Assembly (NCBI RefSeq): GCF_036924535.1 | Contig: NZ_JAZHRT010000001.1 | Coordinates: forward strand, 992,001 to 1,056,000 | DNA from: Bradyrhizobium sp. AZCC 2262 | GTDB lineage: Bacteria > Pseudomonadota > Alphaproteobacteria > Rhizobiales > Xanthobacteraceae | Direction: 5' to 3' | Length of the DNA stretch: 64,000 bases | Part shown: positions 33,732 to 43,547 of the stretch, one piece after another | Position numbering within the stretch: position 1 is the stretch's first letter | Layout of the letters: each line of letters begins with the position of its first letter | Notes under the pieces: model-generated | Seen by the model: only the letters and a program-made list of their open reading frames with translations | The model's database searches: none | What the model was told of the DNA's origin: nothing | Made by a program: the position numbers and the translations under genes

Positions 33732-35162
33732 ATGACAGCCGCCGCCAAGAAGCCCGCCTTCACCGACTACATCGTCAAGGACATCTCGCTCGCCGATTTC
33801 GGCCGCAAGGAACTCTCGCTGGCGGAAACCGAGATGCCGGGTCTGATGGCAACACGCGAGGAATACGGCCCCAAACAACCTTTGAAGGGCGCGCGTATCG
33901 CGGGCTCGCTTCACATGACGATCCAGACCGGCGTGCTGATCGAAACGCTGGCCGCGCTCGGTGCCGACATCCGCTGGGTGTCCTGCAACATTTATTCGAC
34001 ACAGGACCATGCGGCGGCGGCGATTGCCGCTGCCGGCATTCCGGTGTTTGCCGTCAAGGGCGAAACACTGGCCGAATACTGGGACTACACCGCAAAGCTG
34101 TTCGACTGGCACGGCGGCGGTCACCCCAACATGATCCTCGACGACGGCGGCGACGCCACGATGTATGTCCATCTCGGTTTGCGCGCCGAGAACGGCGACA
34201 CCAAGTTCCTGGACAAGCCGGGTTCGGAAGAAGAGGAAGTCTTCTTCGCCCTGCTCAAGAAGCAGCTCAAGGAAAAGCCCAAGGGCTACTTCGCCGAGAT
34301 CGCCAAGAGCATCAAGGGCGTTTCCGAAGAAACGACCACGGGCGTGCATCGTCTCTATGACATGCAGAAGGCGGGCACGCTGCTGTGGCCGGCGATCAAC
34401 GTCAACGACAGCGTCACCAAGTCGAAGTTCGACAACCTCTATGGCTGCCGTGAATCGCTGGTCGACGGCATCCGTCGCGGCACCGACGTCATGATGTCCG
34501 GCAAGACCGCGATGGTCGCGGGCTTCGGCGACGTCGGCAAGGGGTCGGCCGCCTCGCTGCGCCAGGCCGGCTGCCGCGTCATGGTCTCCGAAGTCGATCC
34601 GATCTGCGCGTTGCAGGCGGCGATGGAGGGCTATGAGGTCGTGACCATGGAAGATGCCGCGCCGCGCGCCGACATCTTCGTCACCGCGACCGGCAACAAG
34701 GACATCATTACCATCGAGCACATGCGCGCGATGAAGGATCGCGCCATTGTCTGCAACATCGGCCACTTCGACAACGAGATCCAGATCGCAGGCCTTCGTA
34801 ACCTGAAGTGGACCAACATCAAGCCGCAGGTCGACGAGATCGAATTCCCCGACAAGCACCGCATCATCCTGCTGTCGGAAGGCCGCCTGGTGAACCTCGG
34901 CAACGCCATGGGCCATCCGTCCTTCGTGATGTCGGCGTCGTTCACCAACCAGACGCTGGCGCAGATCGAACTCTGGGCCAACAACAAGGACGGCAAGTAC
35001 AAGAAGGAAGTCTACGTGCTGCCGAAGTCGCTCGACGAAAAGGTAGCCCGGCTCCATCTCGCCAAGATCGGCGTCAAGCTGACCGAACTGCGCAAGGACC
35101 AGGCCGACTATATCGGCGTCAAGCAGGAAGGCCCGTTCAAGTCGGATCATTACCGGTATTGA
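33732..35162 (+). CDS. ahcY: S-adenosylhomocysteine hydrolase
   Basis: Splits S-adenosylhomocysteine to adenosine and homocysteine, removing the product inhibitor of methyltransferases. 476 residues, the length of the bacterial type with the extra insertion. NAD motif [13 protein letters not shown], the catalytic region around [20 protein letters not shown] and the C-terminal KSDHYRY end (which reaches into the partner subunit's NAD site) are all present. AGGAAC precedes the ATG. A clear Rho-independent terminator follows at 35219. Confidence 0.98.
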   Translation: MTAAAKKPAFTDYIVKDISLADFGRKELSLAETEMPGLMATREEYGPKQPLKGARIAGSLHMTIQTGVLIETLAALGADIRWVSCNIYSTQDHAAAAIAAAGIPVFAVKGETLAEYWDYTAKLFDWHGGGHPNMILDDGGDATMYVHLGLRAENGDTKFLDKPGSEEEEVFFALLKKQLKEKPKGYFAEIAKSIKGVSEETTTGVHRLYDMQKAGTLLWPAINVNDSVTKSKFDNLYGCRESLVDGIRRGTDVMMSGKTAMVAGFGDVGKGSAASLRQAGCRVMVSEVDPICALQAAMEGYEVVTMEDAAPRADIFVTATGNKDIITIEHMRAMKDRAIVCNIGHFDNEIQIAGLRNLKWTNIKPQVDEIEFPDKHRIILLSEGRLVNLGNAMGHPSFVMSASFTNQTLAQIELWANNKDGKYKKEVYVLPKSLDEKVARLHLAKIGVKLTELRKDQADYIGVKQEGPFKSDHYRY

Positions 35163-35218
35163 TTTCAGGCAGTCCGCGCTGCGGACGCCGCCCTGAAGCA
35201 AACAGCAGAGCCTCAACA

Positions 35219-35244
35219 AGCCCCGGAGCGATCCGGGGCTTTTT
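35219..35244 (+). terminator. Rho-independent terminator after ahcY
   Basis: Perfect 9-base-pair stem AGCCCCGGA / TCCGGGGCT with loop GCGA, followed by TTTT. It lies about 57 bases after the ahcY stop and should end the metK-ahcY transcript. Confidence 0.9.
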
Positions 35245-35292
35245 GCTGGTCGGTCGCACAGCCTGCGATAGTTGAGCTTCAGCAATGAATTT

Positions 35293-35309
35293 CGATACAG
35301 CCTGTATCG
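35293..35309. promoter_or_regulatory. Palindromic operator upstream of the monooxygenase gene
   Basis: CGATACAG-C-CTGTATCG, perfect 8-base arms around a single C, lies 73 bases before the start of the flavin monooxygenase gene. The GATAC...GTATC frame recalls the two sites at 11776-11834. TetR-type regulators bind such sites. No obvious -10/-35 pair could be fixed with confidence. Confidence 0.55.
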
Positions 35310-35381
35310 TCGCGGCAACCTGACAATGCGAGTTGCAATTTCTCTCCTCTGCCCATTAGATCGGGCAGCAGGGAGATCGTC

Positions 35382-36848
<1,467 letters not shown>

Positions 36849-36939
36849 GCGGTTCCGCCGCGCGAGGTGCGTCCGGACGCCCCATGCGTCGTTTCGCGTA
36901 TACGTATGCGAGCGCGAATCGTTCAAGGTGTCCTCACGG

Positions 36940-36954
36940 TTAACGCCGAATTAA
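36940..36954 (+). promoter_or_regulatory. CtrA-type binding site
   Basis: TTAA-CGCCGAA-TTAA followed by CC is an exact match to the alphaproteobacterial CtrA full site TTAA-N7-TTAA(C). It lies 55 bases upstream of a 50-residue gene at 37009, a usual distance for direct CtrA control of a promoter. CtrA is the cell-cycle and motility master regulator in this class. Confidence 0.6.
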
Positions 36955-37008
36955 CCGGCGCACCCTTACGCTGCGTGGCTTGTGGCCCCTGACAGCACGA
37001 GGAAGCCC

Positions 37009-37161
37009 ATGGACGCCCAGCGAATTGCCGTCGATGCCATCGTGGCGCTGACCGATTGCGACCGCGAGGCGGCCGCCGCCTTCATCCGCAAATTCTATCT
37101 GGCCGGCGTCCGCGACCCGAAGCGCCTGACCTTCAAGGGCCTGCAGGCGCTGCGGGGCTGA
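37009..37161 (+). CDS. Small hypothetical protein (50 residues)
   Basis: Begins MDAQRIAVDAIVALTDCDRE and ends KGLQALRG. Predicted to be two to three short helices with no membrane segment or signal. GAGGAAG lies just before the ATG, and codon use matches the neighbouring genes, both of which support a real gene. I do not recognise a family. It is preceded by an exact CtrA-type box, which suggests cell-cycle-linked expression (inference). It could be a small adaptor or regulator, but nothing in the sequence shows what it binds. Confidence 0.6.
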   Translation: MDAQRIAVDAIVALTDCDREAAAAFIRKFYLAGVRDPKRLTFKGLQALRG

Positions 37162-37205
37162 GGAGCTCGCCTCTTCGATTTTCGGATTCAATTGTCGTGC
37201 CTGTT

Positions 37206-37760
37206 CAATTGCGGGCGCAATGACGGGGGACATAGTTTCGCGACCTCGCGGCGCATTGCGTCCGAGGTTTGCTTGTGAACTTCCCGCCCTCTTGTTCAGA
37301 GGGCGCAGGGAAGACCGGGTGCTTGCTGCACCCGCGGTCTCGCGTGCGATTTGCGCAAACAAAAGTGCACACGAGCATACAGGGCAGCGGGAGCATTCCG
37401 GCCTTCCCTGCGCAATGGCTTTACGACTTACTTCGTGCTCTTCCCGGAGAACGGCTCTTTTGCCTCCGTCGCCAGCGAGACAGATCCCGCCAACTTAACG
37501 CCAGCACCGCGGCGCCCGAACCATACGACTTCGCCGTACGCTTGAGCCACACACGTCAGTCTTGGCTCTCGCGTCCATCGCATCTCACTGCGCGTTCGTG
37601 ACGATGGCCAACGCCCCTCATCCGCCGTGAGACGGGCGGAGTTATGCGGCTGATTTGGGTGAGAACGAAAGCAGAATATTTTTGCGCGAAGGGCTGGACA
37701 GGTTTTCGGTGATTTGCCCGTCGTGCCATTGTGTCGCATGCCGCCGCATGAAGTTGCCCT
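37206..37760. other. Gene-free region resembling a dispersed Nitrobacteraceae element
   Basis: About 550 bases with several short overlapping frames but none with a family, a convincing start or normal codon use. Inner inverted pieces include GCCCTCTTGTTCAGAGGGC and GTGAACTTCCCGCCC. From memory, closely similar stretches recur between genes in Bradyrhizobium and Afipia genomes; I cannot confirm copy number from one window. It is followed by more repeat-like DNA up to 38073. No promoter or RNA gene could be named. Confidence 0.45.
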
Positions 37761-37779
37761 TGTGCGCGAAGCAAATCAG

Positions 37780-37955
37780 TCCGTAGCGCGGATGAGCGCA
37801 GGCGTCATTCGCCGCCTTGGCGCAACGAACGGTGGGTTACGCTTCCGCCGACGCGCTTCGAGCTGCGGCGGACGCTCGCTCATCCGGGCTGCGCTTGCCG
37901 TTTCCCGGTGTAGCCGCCGCGTTGACGTTTTCTTGAACTCGTTTCCGGAGCCTTG
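37780..37955. repeat. GGATGAGCG...CTCATCCGGGC repeat-like segment
   Basis: Holds GCGGATGAGCGCAGGCGTCA and, about 90 bases on, GCTCGCTCATCCGGGCTGCG, which are complementary around CGGATGAGC. A related piece with GGCTCATCCGGGCTGCGGCT occurs at 39020-39087. It continues the gene-free stretch ahead of the LpxO-like gene. No coding potential was seen. Confidence 0.5.
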
Positions 37956-38073
37956 ATGACGGGGCGGGAGCATTGGTAAATAAGGCCGAAATGTAACCAA
38001 GCGGAACCAACACCAACCCCGAATTTCCTGGCCGCGGATCAAATCCGCGCATCACGGGTACAGGAACCGGAAA

Positions 38074-39003
38074 ATGCTACAGCAGCTTTTCGCGCCACAA
38101 CTCGTCGTTCTCTACATTCTCGTCGCATCGACGCTCTACGTTCACTTCCGCGGCCGCGAGCGGCTTCGGATCGCGCGCCAACTCGGCGATCACTCGACCT
38201 ATCTCGCGCCTTACAACGTGCTGATGTATGCGGGCTCGGCGGTTCCGAACCAGCCGGTGATCCCGGTCGCGCGCTTTCCGGAACTGACAAAGCTCAGCGA
38301 GAACTGGGAGACGATTCGCGAGGAGGCGGTGCGGCTGTTCGACGAGGGCTTTATCCGCGCCGCCGCCAAGAACAACGACTGGGGTTTTTATTCGTTCTTC
38401 AAGAGCGGCTGGAAGCGGTTTTACCTGAAATGGTATGACGACTTTCTTCCGTCCGCGCGCACGCTGTGCCCGAAGACGGTCGAGCTCCTGAATTCGATCC
38501 CGACGGTGCACGGCGCGATGTTCGCCATGCTGCCGCCTGGCGGCAAGCTCGGCGCGCATCGCGATCCCTTTGCCGGCTCGCTGCGCTATCACCTCGGGCT
38601 CGTCACGCCCAATTCGGACAAATGCCGCATCCTGGTCGACGGCGTCGAATGCGTCTGGCGCGACGGCGAGGCCTTCATGTTCGACGAGACTTTTATTCAC
38701 AGCGCGGAGAATGCCACCGACGTCAACCGCATCATCCTGTTCTGCGACGTTGAGCGCCCCATGAAGTTCGGCTTCATGACCGCGATCAACCGCTGGGTCA
38801 GCCATCACATCGTCAAGGCGTCCGCGACCCAGAACATGGAAGGCGAGCATGTCGGCGCGCTCAACAAGGTGTTCGGCAGGCTTTATGAGGTTCACCTCGC
38901 CAGCCGCAAGGTCAAGGAGTGGAACCGCAAGGTTTACTACGCGCTGAAGTACAGCCTGATGATCGGGATTGTTGGGTTGATTGTCTTATCTGCGTTGCGG
39001 TAA
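38074..39003 (+). CDS. Aspartyl/asparaginyl beta-hydroxylase-family enzyme, LpxO-like
   Basis: Fe(II)/2-oxoglutarate dioxygenase of 309 residues. Iron ligands are H162 and D164 in LGAHRDPFAG and H209 in FIHSAEN, on the double-stranded beta-helix fold. N-terminal (about 8-22) and C-terminal (about 288-307) hydrophobic segments anchor it in the membrane, as in LpxO, which hydroxylates a fatty acyl chain of lipid A. The MYAGSAVPNQP and NDWGFYSFFKSGWKRFYL segments fit that subgroup. AGGAA precedes the ATG. The envelope genes nearby fit a lipid A role, but the peptide-hydroxylase alternative is not excluded. Confidence 0.87.
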   Translation: MLQQLFAPQLVVLYILVASTLYVHFRGRERLRIARQLGDHSTYLAPYNVLMYAGSAVPNQPVIPVARFPELTKLSENWETIREEAVRLFDEGFIRAAAKNNDWGFYSFFKSGWKRFYLKWYDDFLPSARTLCPKTVELLNSIPTVHGAMFAMLPPGGKLGAHRDPFAGSLRYHLGLVTPNSDKCRILVDGVECVWRDGEAFMFDETFIHSAENATDVNRIILFCDVERPMKFGFMTAINRWVSHHIVKASATQNMEGEHVGALNKVFGRLYEVHLASRKVKEWNRKVYYALKYSLMIGIVGLIVLSALR

Positions 39004-39019
39004 TCGCGCAGCAAGTAAC

Positions 39020-39087
39020 CCGCATCAGCCATCGGGGCGCACGATTGCGCGTCCGATGGCTCATCCGGGCTGCGGCTGCCGGGTTGT
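39020..39087. repeat. Repeat-like segment after the LpxO-like gene
   Basis: Contains CATCAGCCATCGGGGCGCAC and GTCCGATGGCTCATCCGGGC, complementary around GCCATCGG/CCGATGGC, and shares GGCTCATCCGGGCTGCG with the segment at 37780-37955. It ends where the EthD gene (minus strand) ends. Confidence 0.45.
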
Positions 39088-39401
39088 CAGCCTACGACGA
39101 CTTCACTGATCTGGATGACTGGAGACTGGTCGGTATAGTTCGCGATGTCGGCCATGATCTCCTTGGCATGAGGCCCGAAGCCGGACTGGAAGGCCTCGAC
39201 CGAGTCGCAGAAGATGTGACACATCCCGACATAGGTCGCTGGAGCGCCGGGGACGCCGCCGGCCATACCCTTGTCGACCGTGTAGGACTTGCAGGCATCG
39301 CCCATGCGTGCCTTCACGAGCGGCATATGCTTGTCGCGGTAGTAATCGTGATCGAAGCGCCCGCCGGGCGTATTGGGATACATTACGCTTACCTTGATCA
39401 T
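39087..39401 (-). CDS. EthD family protein
   Basis: A 104-residue ferredoxin-like (dimeric alpha-beta barrel) protein. MIKVSVMYPNTPGGRFDHDYYRDKH opens with the family's strand and HDYYRDKHMPL motif; the end is SEVVVG. EthD was named from an ether-degradation gene set, but most members have no known reaction. GGAGG lies eight bases before the ATG at 39401; the longer frame to 39521 runs into a repeat. It stands alone, next to repeats. Confidence 0.88.
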   Translation of the reverse strand: MIKVSVMYPNTPGGRFDHDYYRDKHMPLVKARMGDACKSYTVDKGMAGGVPGAPATYVGMCHIFCDSVEAFQSGFGPHAKEIMADIANYTDQSPVIQISEVVVG

Positions 39402-39531
39402 GGACGTGTCCTCCACTCTGACGTTCGCCGTTGTTGTCCGGCAATAGTTGAAATCTGTGTCAGTTTTGCGGATCTTGCAACCGGCAGGCGGTGTTCGGGG
39501 TATCACTGTGACGGGACGCACGCAGCGGCCC

Positions 39532-39611
39532 AGGATGGATGGAGCGAAGCGATACCCATCGATTCCGGAGCGGGCGGTGAGATGATGGGTTTCGCTTCGC
39601 TCTACCCATCC
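39532..39611. repeat. Inverted repeat GGATGG...CGCTTCGCTCTACCCATCC
   Basis: Left arm CAGGATGGATGGAGCGAAGC (39531 on) and right arm GCTTCGCTCTACCCATCC (ending 39611) are complementary with few mismatches, separated by about 40 bases. I recall this as a dispersed repeat of Bradyrhizobium-type genomes. It lies between the EthD gene and the terminator of the next minus-strand gene. Confidence 0.6.
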
Positions 39612-39622
39612 TGCTGCCCATG

Positions 39623-39650
39623 AAAAAGCCCCGGATCATCTCCGGGGCCT
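39623..39650 (-). terminator. Rho-independent terminator of the fumarylacetoacetase-family gene
   Basis: On the minus strand GCCCCGGA... closes as TCCGGGGC... with a five-base loop and is followed by TTTTT (AAAAA at 39623-39627 on the plus strand). It lies about 30 bases after the stop codon at 39678. The same core sequence (CCCCGGA/TCCGGGG) is used after ahcY. Confidence 0.85.
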
Positions 39651-39677
39651 TCTGTCTGATACAGGTGTTGCCGGTCG

Positions 39678-40379
39678 TTATTCCGGCTTGCCGATGTTCA
39701 CCTTCAGCGTGCCGACGCCGTCGACACCACACTCGATCTTGTCGCCCGGCTGCAGCTGGGAGACGCCGGCGGGTGTGCCCGTCATGATGATGTCGCCGGC
39801 GGCGAGTTTTACCTGCTGCGAGAGCTGCCAGATGATTTCGGGCACGCTCCAGATCAGTTCGGTGAGGTCGCCCTTCTGGGTTTCCTTGCCGTTGACCGTC
39901 AGCCAGATCTTGCCTTTGGCGGGATGGCCGATCTTGGAAGCGGGCTGGATCGCGGAGCAGGGCGCGGAATAGTCGAAGGACTTTCCGACTTCCCACGGCC
40001 GCTCCTTCTTTCGCGAGGCGATCTGCAGGTCGCGGCGGGTGAGGTCGATGCCGACCGCATAGCCGTAGACATGGTCGAGCGCCTTGTCGGCTGGAATGTT
40101 GAGGCCGCCGCTCTTCATCGCGACGATCAGCTCGACCTCGTGATGCAGATCCTTGGTCAGCGGCGGGTAGGGGACCGTGGCCCCATCGGGCACCAGCATG
40201 TCGGCATGCTTGGCAAAGAAGAACGGCGGCGCGCGCTCGTCATTGCCCATCTCGCGGATGTGCTCGAGATAGTTGCGCCCGACGCACCAGATGCGGCGGA
40301 CCGGATAGGTGCCTGCCTCGCCGACGACGGGAAGCGTGGGCTGCGGGGCTGCTGATATGACGTAGGAGGCTGCGCTCAT
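39678..40379 (-). CDS. Fumarylacetoacetate hydrolase family protein
   Basis: A 233-residue enzyme of the FAH C-terminal-domain type, which cleaves or decarboxylates/isomerises beta-diketo acids in aromatic catabolism using Mg2+. WCVGRNYLEHIREMG at the start, the acidic metal site in LHHEVELIVAM, and the closing GTPAGVSQLQPGDKIECGVDGVG are typical. The closest well-known activities are fumarylpyruvate hydrolase and oxaloacetate decarboxylase; the sequence alone does not choose. It stands alone with its own terminator, downstream of the exporter gene. Confidence 0.9.
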   Translation of the reverse strand: MSAASYVISAAPQPTLPVVGEAGTYPVRRIWCVGRNYLEHIREMGNDERAPPFFFAKHADMLVPDGATVPYPPLTKDLHHEVELIVAMKSGGLNIPADKALDHVYGYAVGIDLTRRDLQIASRKKERPWEVGKSFDYSAPCSAIQPASKIGHPAKGKIWLTVNGKETQKGDLTELIWSVPEIIWQLSQQVKLAAGDIIMTGTPAGVSQLQPGDKIECGVDGVGTLKVNIGKPE

Positions 40380-40424
40380 GAAAAGGATCTCAACGGGTTA
40401 CGGTTGGAAATTCGGGAATAGCCT

Positions 40425-42245
40425 TTACGCGGTTGCGCTGACCGGCGCCAGACTGGGGTGGCCGGCATCGCGCTGCTGCAGGCGGAAGAACGAAGCATAG
40501 CGGCCGCCGCGCCGCAGCAAATCGTCATGCAGGCCACGCTCGACGATCTCGCCGCCTTCGACCACCAGAATGGCGTCGGCGTGCATGATGGTGTGCAGGC
40601 GGTGGGCGATCACGATGGTGGTGCGGTTCTGGCAGAGATGGTCGATCGCTTCCTGCACGGCTTTTTCGGATTCCGAATCCAGCGCCGCGGTCGCTTCATC
40701 GAGCAGGATGACCGGCGCGTTCTTGATCAGCGCCCGCGCCACCGCGATGCGCTGGCGCTGGCCGCCGGATAGCTGCGTGCCGTGCTCGCCGACGGGCGTG
40801 GCGTAGCCGAGCGGAAAGCCCATGATGAAATCGTGCGCGCAAGCCGCTTTCGCCGCCGCCACGATCTCGTCCCTGGTGGCATCTGCCTTGCCGAAGGCGA
40901 TGTTGGCGCCGATCGTGTCGCGGAACAGATAGACGTCCTGTCCGACATAGCCGGTCTGGGCGCGCAGCGAATGCCGCGATACGCCCGAGATGTCCTGGCC
41001 GTCGATCAGGATTTCGCCCTGCTTCACCTCATAGAGCCGCAGCAACAGCGCCAGCACGGTGGATTTGCCGCCGCCGGAGGGGCCGACCAAAGCGGTGGTC
41101 TTGCCGGGTTCAGCGATGAAGCTCATGTTCTTCAGCACCGGTTCGTCCGGCCGGTAGGCGAAATTGACGTCGCGGAACTCGACCCGCGCGTTCGAGAGCT
41201 TTAGCGCCGGCTTGTCGTTGTCGGCGGGCTCGCTCGCCGGGCTGTCGACGATTTCGAGCAGCATGCGCGCACCGACCAACTGGCTGTTGAGGTCGATGTT
41301 GAGCCGTGCCAGCCGCTTGGCAGGCTCGGTCGCCAGCAGGAACGCAGTCATGAAGGAAAAAAACTGTCCGGGGGTAGCGCCGAGCGCGACCACGCTGTAA
41401 CCGCCATAAAGCAGGCAGCCGGCGACCGCAAAGCCGCCGAGCATTTCCATCAGCGGGTTGGAACGATTTGAGACCCGCGCCATCTTGTTGGCGTTGCGCT
41501 CGACGACCGCGATGTTCTCGTCGATCCGCCGCTGCATGGTCGCTTCCAGCGTAAATGCCTTCACCGTGCGGATGCCCTGCAGCGATTCCTGCATGGTCTC
41601 CATGATGTCGGCGCTGCCGGTGAACTGGTTGTGAGCGAGGCCCTTGATGCGCTTTATCAACTTGCGCAGGATCAGCATCGCCGGCGGCACCACGACGAGG
41701 CCGATAAACGACAGCACCGGATCCTGCGTCACCATCACGAATATCAGGCTGACCAGCAGCAGCACGTCGCGTCCGACGGCGTTGATGAGCAGCGTCAGGA
41801 CGTCGGTAATGGATTTTGCGCCCGATGTCAGCCGCGCCAAAAATTCGGAGGAATGCCGCTCGGAATAGAATCCGATGCTTTCGCTCATCAGCTTGGCAAA
41901 CAGCCGCCGCTGGTTGTTGGCGAGAATGGCGTTGCTGATCTTGGACAGGATCACGGTGTGGCCGTAGGTCGCCAGACCCTTGATGAACAGCAGCACCACG
42001 GTGACGCCGGAGAGAATGGCGATGCCGGTGACGTTCTTGTCGATATAGGCCTGGTTGATCACCTGGCCCAGGATATAGGCGGAGCCGGCGGTGGCGCCGG
42101 CGGACACGCCCATCAGCGCGAATGCGGTCACATAGCGCCGCCAATAGACAAAACCCTGTTCCATGACGAGGCGGCGAATCAGGATCGCCGCGCCATAGGG
42201 ATCGTCGGTAATTTTTCGGGTCGGCTTGCTTGGAAGTTCGGTCAT
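40425..42245 (-). CDS. ABC exporter, MsbA-like (fused membrane and ATPase domains)
   Basis: A 606-residue half-transporter that works as a homodimer in the inner membrane. Six membrane helices occupy about 40-320; the ATPase has Walker A GPSGGGKST (388-396), signature LSGGQRQRIAVARAL, Walker B VILLDEATAALD and the H-loop in IAHRLHTI. The general form is that of lipid A or lipid-linked glycan flippases (MsbA, also beta-glucan exporters). Its place beside galE and core-sugar genes supports a lipopolysaccharide role (inference). It is on the same strand as galE, 103 bases downstream of it. Confidence 0.9.
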   Translation of the reverse strand: MTELPSKPTRKITDDPYGAAILIRRLVMEQGFVYWRRYVTAFALMGVSAGATAGSAYILGQVINQAYIDKNVTGIAILSGVTVVLLFIKGLATYGHTVILSKISNAILANNQRRLFAKLMSESIGFYSERHSSEFLARLTSGAKSITDVLTLLINAVGRDVLLLVSLIFVMVTQDPVLSFIGLVVVPPAMLILRKLIKRIKGLAHNQFTGSADIMETMQESLQGIRTVKAFTLEATMQRRIDENIAVVERNANKMARVSNRSNPLMEMLGGFAVAGCLLYGGYSVVALGATPGQFFSFMTAFLLATEPAKRLARLNIDLNSQLVGARMLLEIVDSPASEPADNDKPALKLSNARVEFRDVNFAYRPDEPVLKNMSFIAEPGKTTALVGPSGGGKSTVLALLLRLYEVKQGEILIDGQDISGVSRHSLRAQTGYVGQDVYLFRDTIGANIAFGKADATRDEIVAAAKAACAHDFIMGFPLGYATPVGEHGTQLSGGQRQRIAVARALIKNAPVILLDEATAALDSESEKAVQEAIDHLCQNRTTIVIAHRLHTIMHADAILVVEGGEIVERGLHDDLLRRGGRYASFFRLQQRDAGHPSLAPVSATA

Positions 42246-42348
42246 CCGCGTTCCATTGACGGGGCCGGTAGACCGGCGCGTCAGGGCTTTTGCGGGTTAG
42301 TCCTTGCCTGCTTGGCGGGGCTTTTTCAAGCCAAATAAGCGATTGATT

Positions 42349-43362
42349 TCAGGCCGATTCCGCATGCCGCGGAAGGCCGCCGCGGTCGCGGAACAGCTTC
42401 TGTTCCCAGGCCAGCGCGTGGGCGGCGATGGTCTCCAGATTGTCGAATTGCGGCGTCCAGTCCAGCGTCGCATGGATCCGGCGCGTGTCGGCGACCATGG
42501 TCATGATGTCGCCGGGGCGGCGCGGCGCATAGGAAACCGCGAAATTGCGCATCGAGACGCGGCGGACGGCCTCGATGGTCTCGAGCACCGAATAGCCGCG
42601 GCCGTAGCCGCAGTTCAGCGTGATCGAGCCTCTCGCCCCGCGCAAATAGGCCAGCGCGGCGCGATGGGCCTGCGCGAGATCGCTGACATGGATGAAGTCG
42701 CGGATGCAGCTGCCGTCCGGCGTCGGGTAATCTGTTCCGTACACGTCGATCTTGGCGCGCTGGCCGGTCGCGGCTTCGACCGCGATCTTGAGCAGATGCG
42801 TGGCGCCGACGGTGGCGAGGCCGCAGCGGCCATGCGGATCGGCGCCGGCGACGTTGAAGTAGCGCAGCACGACATAGTTCATGCCATGCGCGGTGGCGAC
42901 ATCGTGCAGCATGATTTCCGTCATCAGCTTGGAAGAGCCGTATGGCGACGCCGGCCGTGTCGGCGCATGTTCGGGCACCGGCACCTGGTCCGGATCGCCG
43001 TAGACGGCAGCCGTCGACGAGAAGATGAAGCGGTTGACGCCGCCCTTCACCGCGGCATTCAAGAGGCTGCGCGTCGTCATGGTGTTGTTGCGATAATAGC
43101 CGAGCGGATCGCGCACGGAATCCGGCACCACGATGGAGCCGGCGAAATGGATGATGCTCTCGATGCCGTGCTGGGCGATCACGCCTGCGACGAGATTTTC
43201 ATCGCCGGCATCGCCGATGAACAGCGGCACGCCTTCCGGCAGGAAGGTGGAGAATCCGGTGGACAGGTTGTCGATCACGACGACGCTTTCGCCGGCATCC
43301 GCCAGCGCATGCACCATATGACTTCCAATGTAGCCGGCGCCACCGGTGACGAGCACGGTCAT
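42349..43362 (-). CDS. galE: UDP-glucose 4-epimerase
   Basis: Interconverts UDP-glucose and UDP-galactose using bound NAD. 337 residues: VTGGAGYIGSHMVHAL at the N-terminus, FSSTAAVYG, catalytic Tyr/Lys in SPYGSSKLMTE, RYFNVAGADPHG and YPTPDGSCIRDFIHV, the exact order of bacterial GalE. The ATG at 43362 has GAGAGG seven bases upstream; the longer frame to 43422 has none. It supplies galactose for the polysaccharide genes that follow. Confidence 0.95.
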   Translation of the reverse strand: MTVLVTGGAGYIGSHMVHALADAGESVVVIDNLSTGFSTFLPEGVPLFIGDAGDENLVAGVIAQHGIESIIHFAGSIVVPDSVRDPLGYYRNNTMTTRSLLNAAVKGGVNRFIFSSTAAVYGDPDQVPVPEHAPTRPASPYGSSKLMTEIMLHDVATAHGMNYVVLRYFNVAGADPHGRCGLATVGATHLLKIAVEAATGQRAKIDVYGTDYPTPDGSCIRDFIHVSDLAQAHRAALAYLRGARGSITLNCGYGRGYSVLETIEAVRRVSMRNFAVSYAPRRPGDIMTMVADTRRIHATLDWTPQFDNLETIAAHALAWEQKLFRDRGGLPRHAESA

Positions 43363-43547
43363 GGGCCACCTCTCGCTCTTGAATTTGGGAAGCGCGCCCG
43401 GATGCAAAACCGGTTTCCACATTATGCTGGTCGCGCTCTACTGGAGGCGATGCTAGCTGGGCTGCGGTGAAGAGTGGGTTTCGGCACGGGCGAACTGGCC
43501 ACTATGCTTAATGTTGCGTATAGAACCTGGCCGAAACGGAGCCGGAC

